NCBI RefSeq assembly: GCF_029784155.1 | Contig: NC_073693.1 | Span: 189,899,127 to 189,963,126 of the forward strand | Length of the DNA: 64,000 bases | Source of the DNA: Uranotaenia lowii | Lineage: Eukaryota > Arthropoda > Insecta > Diptera > Culicidae | Direction: 5' to 3' | Program-made: the position numbers and the translations under genes | In this document: piece by piece, positions 12,401 to 27,400 of the stretch | Layout: every line of letters begins with the position of its first letter | Numbering within the stretch: the stretch's first letter is position 1 | Notes under the pieces: generated by a model | Databases searched by the model: none | What the model saw: the letters and a program-made list of their open reading frames with translations, nothing else | What the model was told of the DNA's origin: nothing

Positions 12401-15400
12401 CCTTCTGATTTTTATCTTATTTCTAGGCTATGCGAACCTGATCGCTACAGCACAATCAACGAAATCTGAATTAGTCGAGTTTGGTGTTCAGATTGTCTTC
12501 TCTATTTGGTTTATTTCCTTTTTCTTCGTTTCAATTTTTTTTAGAAACACGCTAATGAAAAACAAATGGACAAAAAATCAAGTTGTAAATGCCGCATGAA
12601 TGATAAACATGTGGTTTAGGGTGAATCCGGAGAAATCTCTATGTACAAGATATCCCCAAATCTCGACGATTTGGCATCAAAGATATATTTACGATTTTCC
12701 AGATTTCATGTCAGTAGTGTAATAGTTTACCAACACTTACTTTCGTGAAAAATCACTTACGTTATCTGAAGGTCCAATTCCGAAGGTTTTAATTAAAATT
12801 CAATTTAATTATGAAGTTATTAACTTCTACTTTTCATTCAATTTAAAGGTTGTGTTTGTGTTTGTGTTTCATCGACACCGAAAAAAGATAAACCTTCATT
12901 GAAACTAGCTGAAGTAGCATCAAATAACCGTACTGCCTGTCCTGTCCTGTAACTTCACAATTGAATCATTAACAACCTTCTAACCATTCCAGGAGTCCAT
13001 ATCACCGAGATCTCCCAACGGGTTCTACTATCCTCCGATGTCGTCGCACTATCATCAAGGGGTCGCCCGCAATGTGCCAAGTTCTCCGAACAACAACCAC
13101 ATGAACGCACCACCACCGGTTGGTCACCCCTCGCAGATGCATCATCCATACGGTGGTGCCGGAAGTGGTGTCAATCCAGGTCAATATGGGCCGAATGCGT
13201 ACAACGGATATAACGGAAATAATGGCGGCGGTCAGCCACACTATATGGGTAATTCCGGCCGTGATATGGGGATGGGTCATAACAATGCTTACAATGGGAA
13301 CACTCATCATCCATATGGAAACAATTACATGCATAGAGGTAGCGGGGGACCGAATCATGGCATAGGTAACACAATCATAATATGACACTAATTCTGTACA
13401 GTTTCATAGCGATGGAGGTCAACAAAAATCATCAATACACTTGCGTTTTGTTGATTGTTTTGTTTTGTGTAAACACTAACAATAATTTTCTAATGAATAT
13501 CAATCAGGTAATATGTCATCGTTACACCCCTCGGAACGCCATCCTCTAGATTTGGCCGGAAGTCGAGAACAACGAGGATCAGCGTTTGAGCTTTATAGGA
13601 AACCACAGCTTGGCACCGCTGGGCACCATCATAACATGCGGTAAGTACTTCTAATTTATATGAACACCAAACACCGCAAATCGATGCTCATCTGTTCAGC
13701 TTCTCCTATCACACTACATTGATTTTCCCGCGAGCTGTTAAGTGATGTTCAACAGAAAATACAACATTGTCTAGCATGCAGACTTAAAAAAAGAAAAAAA
13801 AACTGTTGAATCGATTCGCGTCATTAACTTATTCACAAAACAAATATTTCCATCCATTTGCTTACAAGAACGAAGCGCAAAATTTACTAATGCATTTAAC
13901 CATCAAATAAAATCCGATTCGAACTGTTTATCTCAATGAAGCCGAATTTTGAGAAACAAAAATTTAAGCAAGATACATCGCACTAACTTTTACCCTCATT
14001 TTGTTCCTTGTTTTTCGAAAGTATTCATAATGAAAATTGGTGTTCTCTGGTGCGGCTTGTGTTCACCTCGGAGTTGGATTCCAGCTATCGGAATCATACT
14101 GTTTTGTTGTAAATCATACCGGTTGCAGGAATGTGTCACACACACAGAATTTTCTAAGCTCTATAACTAACCCTTCCAGAAAACCATTAAACCTAGTTGG
14201 AATTTTTTTTTGTGGTATGGAACCTTAAGCTATCGGTGGCGCATGTAATTTATGTTATGATAAGAGAGCCTTCTGATAGACAGAAAATACGTGAATTCTG
14301 TAACAACAAGCAGTGTTTATTGAGGCCGCTATAACATCCCAGATACACACAAAATTTAAGCCTCTAAGTTATCTAAAACTTCTAATAGTAAGAACAATAT
14401 TCATTCCACGTATTTCTCAACAACAAATCGACCAAATTAACTAAAAATGATTTATATGATGACTTGATCAAATATGCACTTCACTTGTTTGTGGATGCTT
14501 TAGCCTCACAACCATTCAGATTGTTATTTTTTTTTCTAGCATTTCTAAGCATTTATTGTATAAGTATGCCATATCAAAGGCCAAAGTGCAATATTATTTT
14601 TGGTAAAACGTAATATTGTAGTATTTTGAATTCATATAACGTTTTTTTCTCAAATAATTTACAAAGTGGTAATTATTCTATCAAATTCGACAAAAATGCT
14701 AGTGCTAAATACTGACTAAAAAATCATTTATCATTAAAAAGTGAAATATTCTTGGGCTTGAATTTTGATGGTTATGAGGAAAGTTTTATAATAAATCCTG
14801 GGTGAACGATTTTAGATTTTTTATAAACATGGCACGGCATCGAAGTCGCCGACAAAAACTCTGAGTTCTTGCCAAAAACAGTATTTTCATTCTGTGATTC
14901 GATCCCAAAAAGTCTGTGACTATTATCTGACAGGCAATTTTCAGAAATTTGATAGAAAATCATGCACAATACCGAAAAATTGAGTCATTTCACTTTAAAA
15001 TTAGAAATCCACATTTCCAAGGTCATAATATTTTCACAAATCAGCATTAGAAATCCTATCTCACTGATATCTAAATTGACTTAAAATTAAAAACCATAAA
15101 TCTGTAAAAAAAATTATATGTATTTTTCTGTAATTTTGACAACTTTGCTCCTCTCTATTCGCTGATCTTGGACAGAACTTCAAATCAAAAAAGATTTTTC
15201 ACCAGAGCTTCGAGAATAAATTCAAATTATGGATCAACTTACAGTAAATCAATAAACTTCAAAATTGTGCGTTTAGATAAAATTTTTATAAACGTCGTTG
15301 GTGAACTGGCATCATGGCTGACTTCCGACCAAAACATATTGAGTCGTTTTATTTAAGCGTGCGCCAAGAAATTTTCTGCTTTCAAATTCACATAAAATGA

Positions 15401-18400
15401 ACGTTGCCACAAATTCATTTGAATTGTTTGTGTATCTCATTCTTGCCCGTAAAGCGGGCCATAGACTACACAAATGGCCTGTACAAATTCGATGATTCCA
15501 CGACGATTGTTTGATCTATGCTCGCCCACAAACGATACAAACATATTTTACGCAAACACAAATGATTGCTAGCAAAAATATCACCAGCAACAGAAAAAAA
15601 ACCATCTCCACCCCGGCTGGGAGGATAGTTTGTACAAAATATTTCGATCCCGACCGATTTTACTCAAACCGTTTGGGAGCTCATACAAGCAATGTCGAAC
15701 ACGATCTGTGTTCACAGCGACAAAATTTCATCGAATTTCATCGCATTTGTACCAATGTTGTGTAGTCTGTGGCCCATTGAATTATGTAGAGATACTCTGG
15801 TGGATACAAATTTATGTGTGGCAACGTTGCATATAATACACTGTTATTTTTTTTAACACAACTGTCAAAAGTTTGGAAGTAAGTTCGGGATCGGAAGTCC
15901 GGACTCCCGAAGTAAAATTTAGTGCTGGCGCTAAGACGGATAATAACGATCCAACGTTCAACGCTGAGAAGACAGTACCTAGTTTATTAAAAATATATTT
16001 TCTTCTGAATCGAAGCAATCGTATGATTCCTTTCAATTCAATCACGGTAAATATATTAATCGCAGCGCACTAAATTGGACTGCGCACTCATGACTGCGAC
16101 ATTTGTGCGAACTTGTACATTCGTGCGACCTGCCAAATCAGTGTAAAATCTGTCGGAGTTCTACACGCTAACCTCTTTTAAGTCAACCTTTGTACGGATA
16201 ACTGCGACCGCAAAACATTGCACGAAATCCAATTTTCAATGAAAGAGATAATAAGAAAAATTCAGATACCGGTATTCTGATAGCAACTTACTACCTTCTT
16301 CAGTGATCGTTTTCGATTAGGCCATTTGAGTAAATAATTCTTTAATCCTAATCCGCTCAAGTGAGACTAACGGATGTTTGTTGGCTTTCAACTTGCATCC
16401 AAATAAAACGATTTCTTTAGGGACCCTCAATAAATTTATGAAATCTTTAATTTCCCATCATTTCTTTCTTTATGGACGCACCCTGAAAGCCCAGGATAAA
16501 AAACTCCCTAATCAGACCTTGAGTGTCAATTTGACACTCCTCGCTTAAAACCGCTATATCACTCTTGTTTCTTAACCAATGTTTACGAAGTTTATAGTTT
16601 TGGAAACCTAGCAACGTATCTCAAATGACATTATTCACATACAACTCTTCAAATTTCCTTTATTCAGAGTCTAAAAAAATCAGAAAAACATGCTTCGGAA
16701 AAAAGCCTGTAGATCAGCAAAAAATGCTCAAAAAAAAATTCACTTAGTTTCCAAGTAAACTGAAGTTAAAAGCTAAACGTTACACATAAGTATATATTTT
16801 TTGAAATTTTTAAAGATCATGACCACACGTATTTTTCAATCAATGAACCGTTAAAATTGTTCAAGTCACAACAGACGTATTTAAAAAACGGTATTGAAAA
16901 GTTGATTTAATTTGACACATTTTTGCATTTCTAGATTATCAAAAAACAAAACCAGGAATTTTTGACGAATTTTCAAAAGTAGCTGTTTTTCTAACTTTTT
17001 GTCTATTTGCATTTATTTCAGATTTTCTTGCACTAAAATACGAAATTAAATTGTGAATATAAATTTATTGCTGAAATCTTGAGTTAAAAAATATAAACTT
17101 AAAATCCAGTGCAAAATTGAATTTTAATGCAAGAAAATCTGAGAAATTGCAAATAGACAAAAAGTTTGAAAAACAGCTACTTTTAAAAATTTGTCAAAAT
17201 TTCTGTGTTCCTTATTTTGAAAATCTTAAGTGACGAAAATGTATCAAATTACGTCAACTTTTCAATCATGTTTTAAAAATTTATCTGGTGTGAGTTCAAC
17301 AATTTTTACGGTTCATTGATTGAAAAGTGCGGTTTCTACACCACTTTTTTACATTTTTCGAAGTCATGATATTTAAAAATTTCAAAACAATATCCTTGTG
17401 TTAGGGCCTTTGATTTTTTGCTTAATGCACAATGCAAGATTAAAAATAATTTCAAATTTTCGTTTCAAATCGTTATTTGAGAAAATCGGTTCGGAACTAA
17501 TTTTTTATAATGAAACTTTAAGTTACAAAATATGGAACTAGCTTTCATCGACGGTTATCTTTGAATTTGTTAAAGAGTGTGGTAGATCAAACATATTTGA
17601 TTTGAGTATAAAATAAGTTCTTTTCCTTCAATTTCTTTAAAAAAAACTTATTCTATTTATGCTCAAATCAAATAAGCCCAATCTTCCCAACTCCTTTGCA
17701 AATTCAAAGATTTTAACCATTGATTAAAATAAATCAAATTTTCAAAAATAAAAGTAAGAGATAGAATTTTTTTGTTGTGCGAACGGGGGGTTTTAGGGGT
17801 TTAACACCCCCCCCCCCCTTGGAAATTTTTTCCAAGTCAAATTTTCAGATCAAGAAATGAATTTACTAAAGTTCCAGAAATTTCTTGATCCCAAAAGGTG
17901 TTCAAAATAAGTTTAAACGAATATGTCACAAAATTGGCTCGCCTCCGGCGGGAGTTTTTCCTTAATCACTCTTGACCAAAGACATGTAATTTTACGACAT
18001 TATATGACCTTCACGAATTTAAACTTATTTTTTTTTTATTTTAAGTTTAAAGTTTTTATTGAAACTCATATCTTGACACACAAAAATCCTACCTTTAGAA
18101 TGAGTTTTTATTGAGAAGTGTAATAAAATAAGTTCAGAATTTGAAACCAACTATTATAACTTCAAAATTTATGCATCGGATAATAATTTTCCACATCATC
18201 AAGTTATAAGTCGTGTGACAGGTGTTCAATACTCACAATAGTTAATACAATTAGAAAAAAAAATCCAAAACTTTGCATCCATTACTTCATTACTAATCTC
18301 TTTGATTATTAAAAATTCGATTATGTCATTACAAATGTTATGCTAAAATGAAATATTTTTCATGAAACAAATTTCAGACTCAGTTAAATATTTATTTCCT

Positions 18401-21400
18401 GTTCTTCTCAATGCTCAACTTCACATTCAAAATGGTTTTAATAAATTACAAAAGGCCACCAAATTCACACGTTTCCAAGGTTCAAAGAATTTAATAACAT
18501 TTTTTCAAATTTTACCGAATTTTCGAAGTCAGATTTTTAAACTTTTTGTAATATTTTTAATCATTTTGTTTTGTTTTAAATCCTGAATTTTTTTGTTTTG
18601 AGAAAATAATATTCCTGGAAGCCTATAACTCTAAATTTTTATTTTTCTTATTTTCTATATTTTGTTCTAGGACCAAATATTAAAAAAAAACAACGACAAA
18701 ATATTCAAGGCTTAAAATTTTAAACTACAAAACTGGTGCTCAAAAAAAAATCTGTTTTTTTGTTTTTTAAATCATCTTTCTTGAATCGAGCATATTTTTT
18801 CAATAATCTATGCCAAGTTTTAAAAATGATTCGGAATAGCAGCTGTAAAGCTAGGTTTTGATGTGGAATGTTAGCAAATTTATCTAACAATTGAGTTTTG
18901 GTTTCCTTTTAAATCTGGTGTTATATTTTATATACTCCATTTCTGTACACTGATTCTTATGTCCGAAGCTTCAAATTCGGGTTTATTCGAAATTCAAATT
19001 CGCACTCTATTTCTGCTGTTTCTGAAATATTGATTTCAAATTTGTAAAATAGACTGTTTAAATTTGTTTTCTAGCTAATTTCTAGTTTAAATTTAAATTT
19101 AGAATAAGGATTCTGAAAAATTTATCAATAATTCATCGGAAATCGTAAGAATTTAAAATATTGTTTCTTATTGATGTTGAATCGTATCAGTAAAACTTAT
19201 TTTTTGTAGCATTTGTGCTGGTCATACATTAGTAAGAAAATGGTTTGTTTATGATGGAATGAGGTTGATTTTTTAAAGAATTTTTAACGGTTATCAGTCT
19301 CGGATTTTTAAGTAAAAACGACTGGTTTTTACTACAGTCGTTTTCACTTGAAATATCTGAGACTGATAGCCGATAAAAATCCTTGGAAAGAAGATGGTGT
19401 TAGAAACCAATTTGCATATTTGTTGTGCATTTTTGGTATGAATTGTTATTATTCCTAGCTGACTTTAAATTTTAAAACCATCACCCCCCCCCCCCCCCCC
19501 CCCCCTTCCCCCAATGGACGGGTCCTTCGCACGGGCCTGAGTATTAATAATGTTAAACAATACACCGAAAAATATAGAAATATGTGCAGATTTTTTAGGG
19601 GAAGATCAAGTACTGTGGCTGATTTTTTAAAAATATTTTTTTTTTAACACAAAACATTCTATTTTAAATTCGTGATTTTCAGCTGAATTGTGTGTACAAA
19701 CTAAATTTGAAAAAAAAAATTAATCTGGAAATTGAATTAACAAGCAAATTTTTAAGCTCATGATTTCTTGAATTCCTCAAAAATTTTAAGTTCATTCTAA
19801 AAGTCATTAACAAGTTAAATATTTTTCTAAATTTCGAATCTGCATTCTGAACCTGAATTCAAAAATTGAACTTTGAATCTGTTTCCGAAGATCTATGCGG
19901 TTTCTGAAATGTACAAAAATACAATTTCCAAATTTTAATTCTAGATCAGAATTTAACATATGAATTTCAAATGATAAATCTTAATCTGAGTTTTCAAATG
20001 GGATCGCCATTTTTAAGCGTATGAATTCTGTTTAGGAATAAAGTTCAAGAACTCCGAATTTGAATATAAAACAAAAATTTTCTTTTTTTCATATTTGAAA
20101 AACTATTATACAATTATTAAAAATGCATACGATTTTCGAAAAGTTTGATTCAAATTTGATGTGAATTGCAAAACCAAATTTGAACCAGGAGTGTAAAGCA
20201 GTTTTTTTTTCTTATTTCTTATGATTATTCGAACTGAAAATCAAATATCCTAAACTGGAATCAGATTCCGAAATATGAAAATAGAAATTCAATTTTGATT
20301 ATGAAAATATGGAACCAGAAACTCCAAAAAGGGTTTGATTGAATTTAAAATTGAATATTCAGACCTGAATTTTTATGAGCAAGTGATAAACTTTGGAAGA
20401 TCTGTAGCAGAATTTTGAACTTGGGATGGGTATTTGAGATTTTGGCATTAGTTTCCAGTCTGGATTGTTACTCTTAAATAACCTTAGCCTATTATCATAA
20501 TTTAGTTATAAATTTAAAATTTTGAGTATAGAGTAGAATATTCCGCTTGTTTTTTTGGACGGCCATGCCTTATGTGCAACGTATAGCTTCTAACTTCTTT
20601 TCCAAAACATGTTTTTATGGATTTTTTTAGACTTCCAATATCGGAAAACTGAAGTGTTGTAGCTGAATATTGTCTGAGAATCATATTTGAGATTCATTAC
20701 GAGGTTTCCAAAACTATAAATTTAGTAAAAATCGGTTGGCAAACAAGAGAGATATATTGGTTTTAGTCAGGAGTGTCGATTGTTTTGTTTCAGTGAACTG
20801 GAACAAATGATGTCAAATTCCTATACAAACTTGAGTGTGCTTAGCCTCTTACAGTTAACCAAATGTGCTGAAGTCTAGCATGGGGCTTTCTGGCAGGCCA
20901 AGGAAAAATTTCAGCCTCAACGTTTTGACTCCAGACACAACTCCGTTTTTTTTTGTAAAGCAATAAATATGGAAATTTCGCTGTTGACAGGTTGAATAAG
21001 AAATAACAACGGGATGCAACCGCCTGCTTGGAGTTCTAACATCGGGCAAAACTGGTGGTTTTCTGAATTCATAAACGAAAACAATGACAGTAGTTAGGGC
21101 AAAACTCGTGGATAACTAGGTTGCCACTGCTAATAAACGAAAACACTATATGCCAGCTTTCATTGAGATTCTAACAATGACGGTTATCACTTTATCAGCC
21201 TGCTGAGATGATCGCTGACTGTGACTCGGTGCATAGTTGGAGTTTGGGAAAATGATGATGATTGGGAAAAAACAGTAGCCACCTCAAACGATGTCAATTT
21301 TAAACAGCTCTGTTTGTAAATATCCTTAACCAGTTATAAACAGAATGGCACCTAAATTACGGACCAGGATTTCAAGCTGATCCAAAACTGAATCTTTTAA

Positions 21401-24400
21401 AAACACAGGTTTTCCTCCAATTCGTCACCTTTTGTCTATTGATTTTCATAAGGTCTTACTTTAACATTGTAGTGCAAACCTATACATAGTATACTACAAA
21501 TTGGTGGTTGATTGCATTTTATATTCGTTGTTTTGTTCAAAGATCCAGCTATTTCTTTACGTATTCTAGGTGATCTATTATTAATTTATTTCAAAACAAA
21601 CTATCAATAGGATTTATTTCCTTTGCTTTTAACGATTTTCTTCAGATTCAAATTCTAACCAATAAAAATTATGTGGTGGAGGTTTTAGCAAACCTGTATG
21701 AGTGTGTGTATGTTCTTTAGAAATGAATGATTGAGAGAGTGACAATTCTGAAATCAGTATGAACATTTACATTGACATGATATTTAAAATTATAAAACTA
21801 CGTAGTACTCGTTAAAAACCACACCACCAAATGGGGGAAAAAGTTAGTGCATGAATCATATGCATTAATCTCGTCCGAATAGTTAGTATTGCAATTGTCG
21901 AATCCCAGACCTTAGAAATGCTCATAAATCGTATATTGAAATTTATTCGATCCCTTCACCCAATACTTCTGCAGAGAAATGGAGCCAATGATGTCGATAC
22001 ACGAGTACAATCAGCATCAACAGAATCTGATGTACCAGGAACGCATGCGTCAGCAGCAGCCTTTGCCGCCGATTCCTGGCAGCGTTGGGTATGACGAGTA
22101 CAGTGGAAGAAATGTGCCACATTCGTCTCTTCCACCGGAACTTCCCGCTAAACCACCGAAAAAGAACATCCTCAAGTCTCCCCTGAAGGCTATTAAAAAT
22201 GTATTTATCAAATCGACCAGACCTTTGAGGAGGCAGGTTAGCTTAGCGGAATCCGATCGAAAACTGAGACCAATCCTAAAGAGACAGCATTCGATGATGG
22301 AGCCACGTTCCGCAAGAATGATGGACACTCGCTTCCAGGATCCCCAATACGATTCGCGCCAGTATTATATGCAACAGCAACAACAACAACAACAGCACCA
22401 CCAACAGCAACAGTACTACAACGATCCGAGGCATCAGATGTCTCCTCCACCTCAGCACATGCGCCAGTATCAGAGACATGAACCCTACTATCCTAAAGAC
22501 CCCAATAGCACCTACCAAAATTTGGAAAGCGAATCCATCTACGGCAATTATGGCGGTGGCAGTTATTATGATCATGAACAGGAAAATCTATACGCAAATA
22601 GGGCTCTGATCGAACTGGAGCGACCTAGGCCTGGTCTAGGTCCAGGGTCAGGATCCCAGACTACTGGTAGGAGAATAGTGCGCAGACACAGTATGGCTGA
22701 TCGTAGCGTTCCTTCCCCAAGCTTCAATCATTTCAATCGACGGAGAATGGGATCGGAAAGATATCATATGGACACCAGCGGAGGAATGAATGAAGAATCG
22801 ATCTATCAAAGCAAAAGCGGATCGTACATGTACAATGAAGCACGGGATCCAACCCGGCGCCATTATGTTGATCCAGTCTACCAGAGTAGAAGGGAGATGC
22901 ACAGAGATCATCTCTACCAGAGCAAACAACAAATGCAAGATCGCATCCAACAAAGCCGTTTGGAGATGATACAAAACCAACATCGAGAACGAAGCGAATC
23001 CCCTGGACATTTCAGTCGTACCAAAGATGCCACCGAATCAAGCTCTAGCTCACCCAATTCCCCGGCCAGTTCCACCTATTCTACTCGAAAAGAGATGAAA
23101 GAAAAGGGCATCAAGCCGCGAACCCAGTTGAGAGATCAAATCTACCAATCCAGACGGGAAGCCATGGAATCAATGGCCGAACCGGATTACGTCTCCCGAC
23201 GAGAGCTAAAACATGAACCGATATACGAATCGAAGAATGAAACAGACATCACCTCATCCATGGACATGAGCAAACTCCAGATAAGTGAAAATAAGCACAA
23301 CCTCAACATTGAGCAAGACGATTCCGTAAACAAAGAAGCAGAAGCAAATGTTCCCACACAGACCGAAGACCAAAACATACAGGAAAGCATCGAAGATTCC
23401 TCGAAAGCTCCCTTGGCGTTATCCGAGGAGGATGACGAAGACGATACCCTAACCAAAACAAACGAATCAGACCTGCAAAAGGCAACTTCTTCAAAGCCAT
23501 CAACCCCACTGACCTCACGATCTACCCATATTTCAAATTTCCTCAAACGAACCGGACCACCACCTCCGCCACCAGACACAAGACCACCTCCACCCCCGGT
23601 ACCGACAATAACGTCCCATAACGTCCCCGGTAGTTCACAAATGAAAAGTCCCCCGCCGCCGGAAGTTTACGCCAGCCGTACCTCGATAGAAACGCAGTAC
23701 ACGTCACAGATGAGCCTACCGATCGGGCCCCCGAATGCCACAAGTACGCCATTCGTCAGTGAAATGTCCCTTGGGCTGCCACCTCCGAGGCAACCGATCA
23801 CCCGGCGGGGTGTGTTCGATTCCACCGGCGGTACACTTTCCGATCCCATCTGGAACGTGTCGCTGCAGATACCGGCCGGGGCAATTGCTCCCGGCATCAA
23901 GCAGGAAATCTACTTCACCGTTACCGATCCGCGACTTAGCGAGAGCGTCGGTGGACCCCCACTCGATATGGAAAATGGTTGGTTTTTGTTATGCTTATTT
24001 TTTTTCTTCAAAATTTGCACCTCCTTCACTTTCGTAGATTGTTAATTATTGTTTCTTAATTCATTATGGCATTTTGTTTTTTTTTTTTCGTTTGCATACA
24101 CCGACTGATGTTAACTTTAATCTACGAGATTAGTTTATTTTTCAATTTTGTTAATGTTGTTGCTTAGTGGTGCAGTTTTTTTTATTGTTTTCAATCAATC
24201 CGTAAAAATTTACTGTGAAATCGTGTGTTTTGTGTGTGAGCGAGTGTTTGTGTTGAATAGATAGTTAGTCGTAATATTTGCATGTTTCTAGTAGTGTAAC
24301 AGCATGGTAGCTTCATTTTTCACGAAATAGTTTAGAGTCTATGTATAAATCTTAACAGGACATTGGTGAATTTAAGCTTATTATTGTCTAAACCCAGATT

Positions 24401-27400
24401 AAATTCATCTTATCACATAGGATTCTTATAAACGTTTATGTCTAATAGAAGCATATTTGCTAAACAATTGTCAAATCGAACAAAATTCAAAACAGTGAAA
24501 ATCTATCTGTCTCTTAAAAATTTTATAACCTGTCAAAAAGTGATTTTTTTTTTATTTAATTCGAGTTACATCTTTAATGTTAGGTATCTAAAGTAAAAAT
24601 ATTCAACATATGAATTGATCCCAGACACTGAATACAAAATCAAACTTCTAAATAAACATTTTGATTCCCAAATGAAATTCAAAACAATGATTTTTGTTTT
24701 GGTTTCCTAATAACTTAAAAGCAAACTGTTTCTTTTTTGCTTAATTGTACCGAAATGTTCCACTTTTGAACATTGCCTTAAGAATCAGAATTCTAAATTT
24801 TTATTCTGGATAAAAATTCTAAATTCTAATTCCGATTCTGAGTTCTAATCAGTTATTATTATAATTTCTGAACTTTGATTCTGATTCTGAATCTGAATTC
24901 TGATTCTGAATTCTGATTCTGAATTCTGATTCTGAATTCTGATTCTGAATTCTGATTCTGAATTCTGATTCTGAATTCTGATTCTGAATTCTGATTCTGA
25001 ATTCTGATTCTGAATTCTGATTCTGAATTCTGATTCTGAATTCTGATTCTGAATTCTGATTCTGAATTCTGATTCTGAATTCTGATTCTGAATTCTGAAT
25101 CTGAATTCTGAATCTGAATTCTGAATTCTGATTCTGAATTCTGATTCTGAATTTTGATTCTGAATTCTGATTCTGAATTCTGAATCTGAATTCTGATTCT
25201 GAATTTTGATTCTGAATTCTGAATTCTGATTCTGAATTCTGATTCTGAATTCTGATTCTGAATTCTGATTCTGAATTCTGATTCTGAATTCTGATTCTGA
25301 ATTCTGATTCTGAATTCTGATTCTGAATTCTGATTCTGAATTCTGATTCTGAATTCTGATTCTGAATTCTGATTCTGAATTCTGATTCTGAATTCTGATT
25401 CTGAATTCTGATTCTGAATTCTGATTCTGAATTCTGATTCTGAATTCTGATTCTGAATTCTGATTCTGAATTCTGATTCTGAATTCTGATTCTGAATTCT
25501 GATTCTGAATTCTGATTCTGAATTCTGATTCTGAATTCTGATTCTGAATTCTGATTCTGAATTCTGATTCTGAATTCTGATTCTGAATTCTGATTCTGAA
25601 TTCTGATTCTGAATTCTGATTCTGAATTCTGATTCTGAATTCTGATTCTGAATTCTGATTCTGAATTCTGATTCTGAATTCTGATTCTGAATTCTGATTC
25701 TGAATTCTGAATTCTGATTCTGAATTCTGAATCTGAATTCTGAATCTGAATTCTGATTCTGAATTCTGATTCTGAATTCTGATTCTGAATTTTGATTCTG
25801 AATTCTGATTCTGAATTCTGAATCTGAATTCTGATTCTGAATTTTGATTCTGAATTCTGAATTCTGATTCTGAATTCTGATTCTGAATTCTGATTCTGAA
25901 TTCTGATTCTGAATTCTGATTCTGAATTCTGATTCTGAATTCTGATTCTGAATTCTGATTCTGAATTCTGATTCTGAATTCTGATTCTGAATTCTGATTC
26001 TGAATTCTGATTCTGAATTCTGATTCTGAATTCTGATTCTGAATTCTGATTCTGAATTCTGATTCTGAATTCTGATTCTGAATTCTGATTCTGAATTCTG
26101 ATTCTGAATTCTGATTCTGAATTCTGATTCTGAATTCTGAATTCTGATTCTGAATTCTGATTCTGAATTCTGATTCTGAATTCTGATTCTGAATTCTGAT
26201 TCTGAATTCTGATTCTGAATTCTGATTCTGAATTCTGATTCTGAATTCTGATTCTGAATTCTGATTCTGAATTCTGATTCTGAATTCTGATTCTGAATTC
26301 TGATTCTGAATTCTGATTCTGAATTCTGATTCTGAATTCTGATTCTGAATTCTGATTCTGAACTCTGATTCCGAATTCTGATTCTGAATTCTGATTCTGA
26401 ATTCTGATTCTGAATCCTGATTCTGAATTCTGATTCTGAATTCTGATTCTGAATTCTGATTCTGAATTCTGATTCTGAATTCTGATTCTGATTCTGAATT
26501 CTGATTCTGAATTCTGATTCTGAATTCTGATTCTGAATTCTGATTCTGAATTCTGATTCTGAATTTTGATTCTGAATTCTGATTCTGAATTCTGAATCTG
26601 AATTCTGATTCTGAATTTTGATTCTGAATTCTGAATTCTGATTCTGAATTCTGATTCTGAATTCTGATTCTGAATTCTGATTCTGAATTCTGATTCTGAA
26701 TTCTGATTCTGAATTCTGATTCTGAATTCTGATTCTGAATTCTGATTCTGAATTCTGATTCTGAATTCTGATTCTGAATTCTGATTCTGAATTCTGATTC
26801 TGAATTCTGATTCTGAATTCTGATTCTGAATTCTGATTCTGAATTCTGATTCTGAATTCTGATTCTGAATTCTGATTCTGAATTCTGATTCTGAATTCTG
26901 ATTCTGAATTCTGATTCTGAATTCTGATTCTGAATTCTGATTCTGAATTCTGATTCTGAATTCTGATTCTGAATTCTGATTCTGAATTCTGATTCTGAAT
27001 TCTGATTCTGAATTCTGATTCTGAATTCTGATTCTGAACTCTGATTCCGAATTCTGATTCTGAATTCTGATTCTGAATTCTGATTCTGAATCCTGATTCT
27101 GAATTCTGATTCTGAATTCTGATTCTGAATTCTGATTTCTGATTCTGATTTCTGATTCTGAATTCTGATTCTGAATTCTGATTCTGAATTCTGATTCTGA
27201 ATTCTGATTTCTGATTCTGAATTCTGATTCTGAATTCTGATTCTGAATTCTGATTCTGAATTTGAATTCTGAACTGAATTCTGATTCTGAATTCTGATTC
27301 TGAATTCTGATTCTGAATTCTGATTCTGAATTCTGATTCTGAATTCTGATTCTGATTCTGAATTCTGATTCTGAATTCTGATTCTGAATTCTGATTCTGA

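Larger units (their letters stand above)
13641..21974 (+). other. Intron of pyd, 8.3 kb
   Basis: Mostly AT-rich sequence without coding signals. It contains a TIR element (15456-15775), a foldback (16783-17402), two poly-C tracts (about 17806-17818 and 19485-19505), a hairpin (19275-19384) and a dispersed repeat (about 19540-20190). It ends in CACCCAATACTTCTGCAG. Confidence 0.75.

Noticed and set aside
22050..23900. Several minus-strand ORFs opposite the large polychaetoid exon
   Set aside because: Shadows of the coding strand. The plus strand carries family motifs (ZU5) and correct splice phases.
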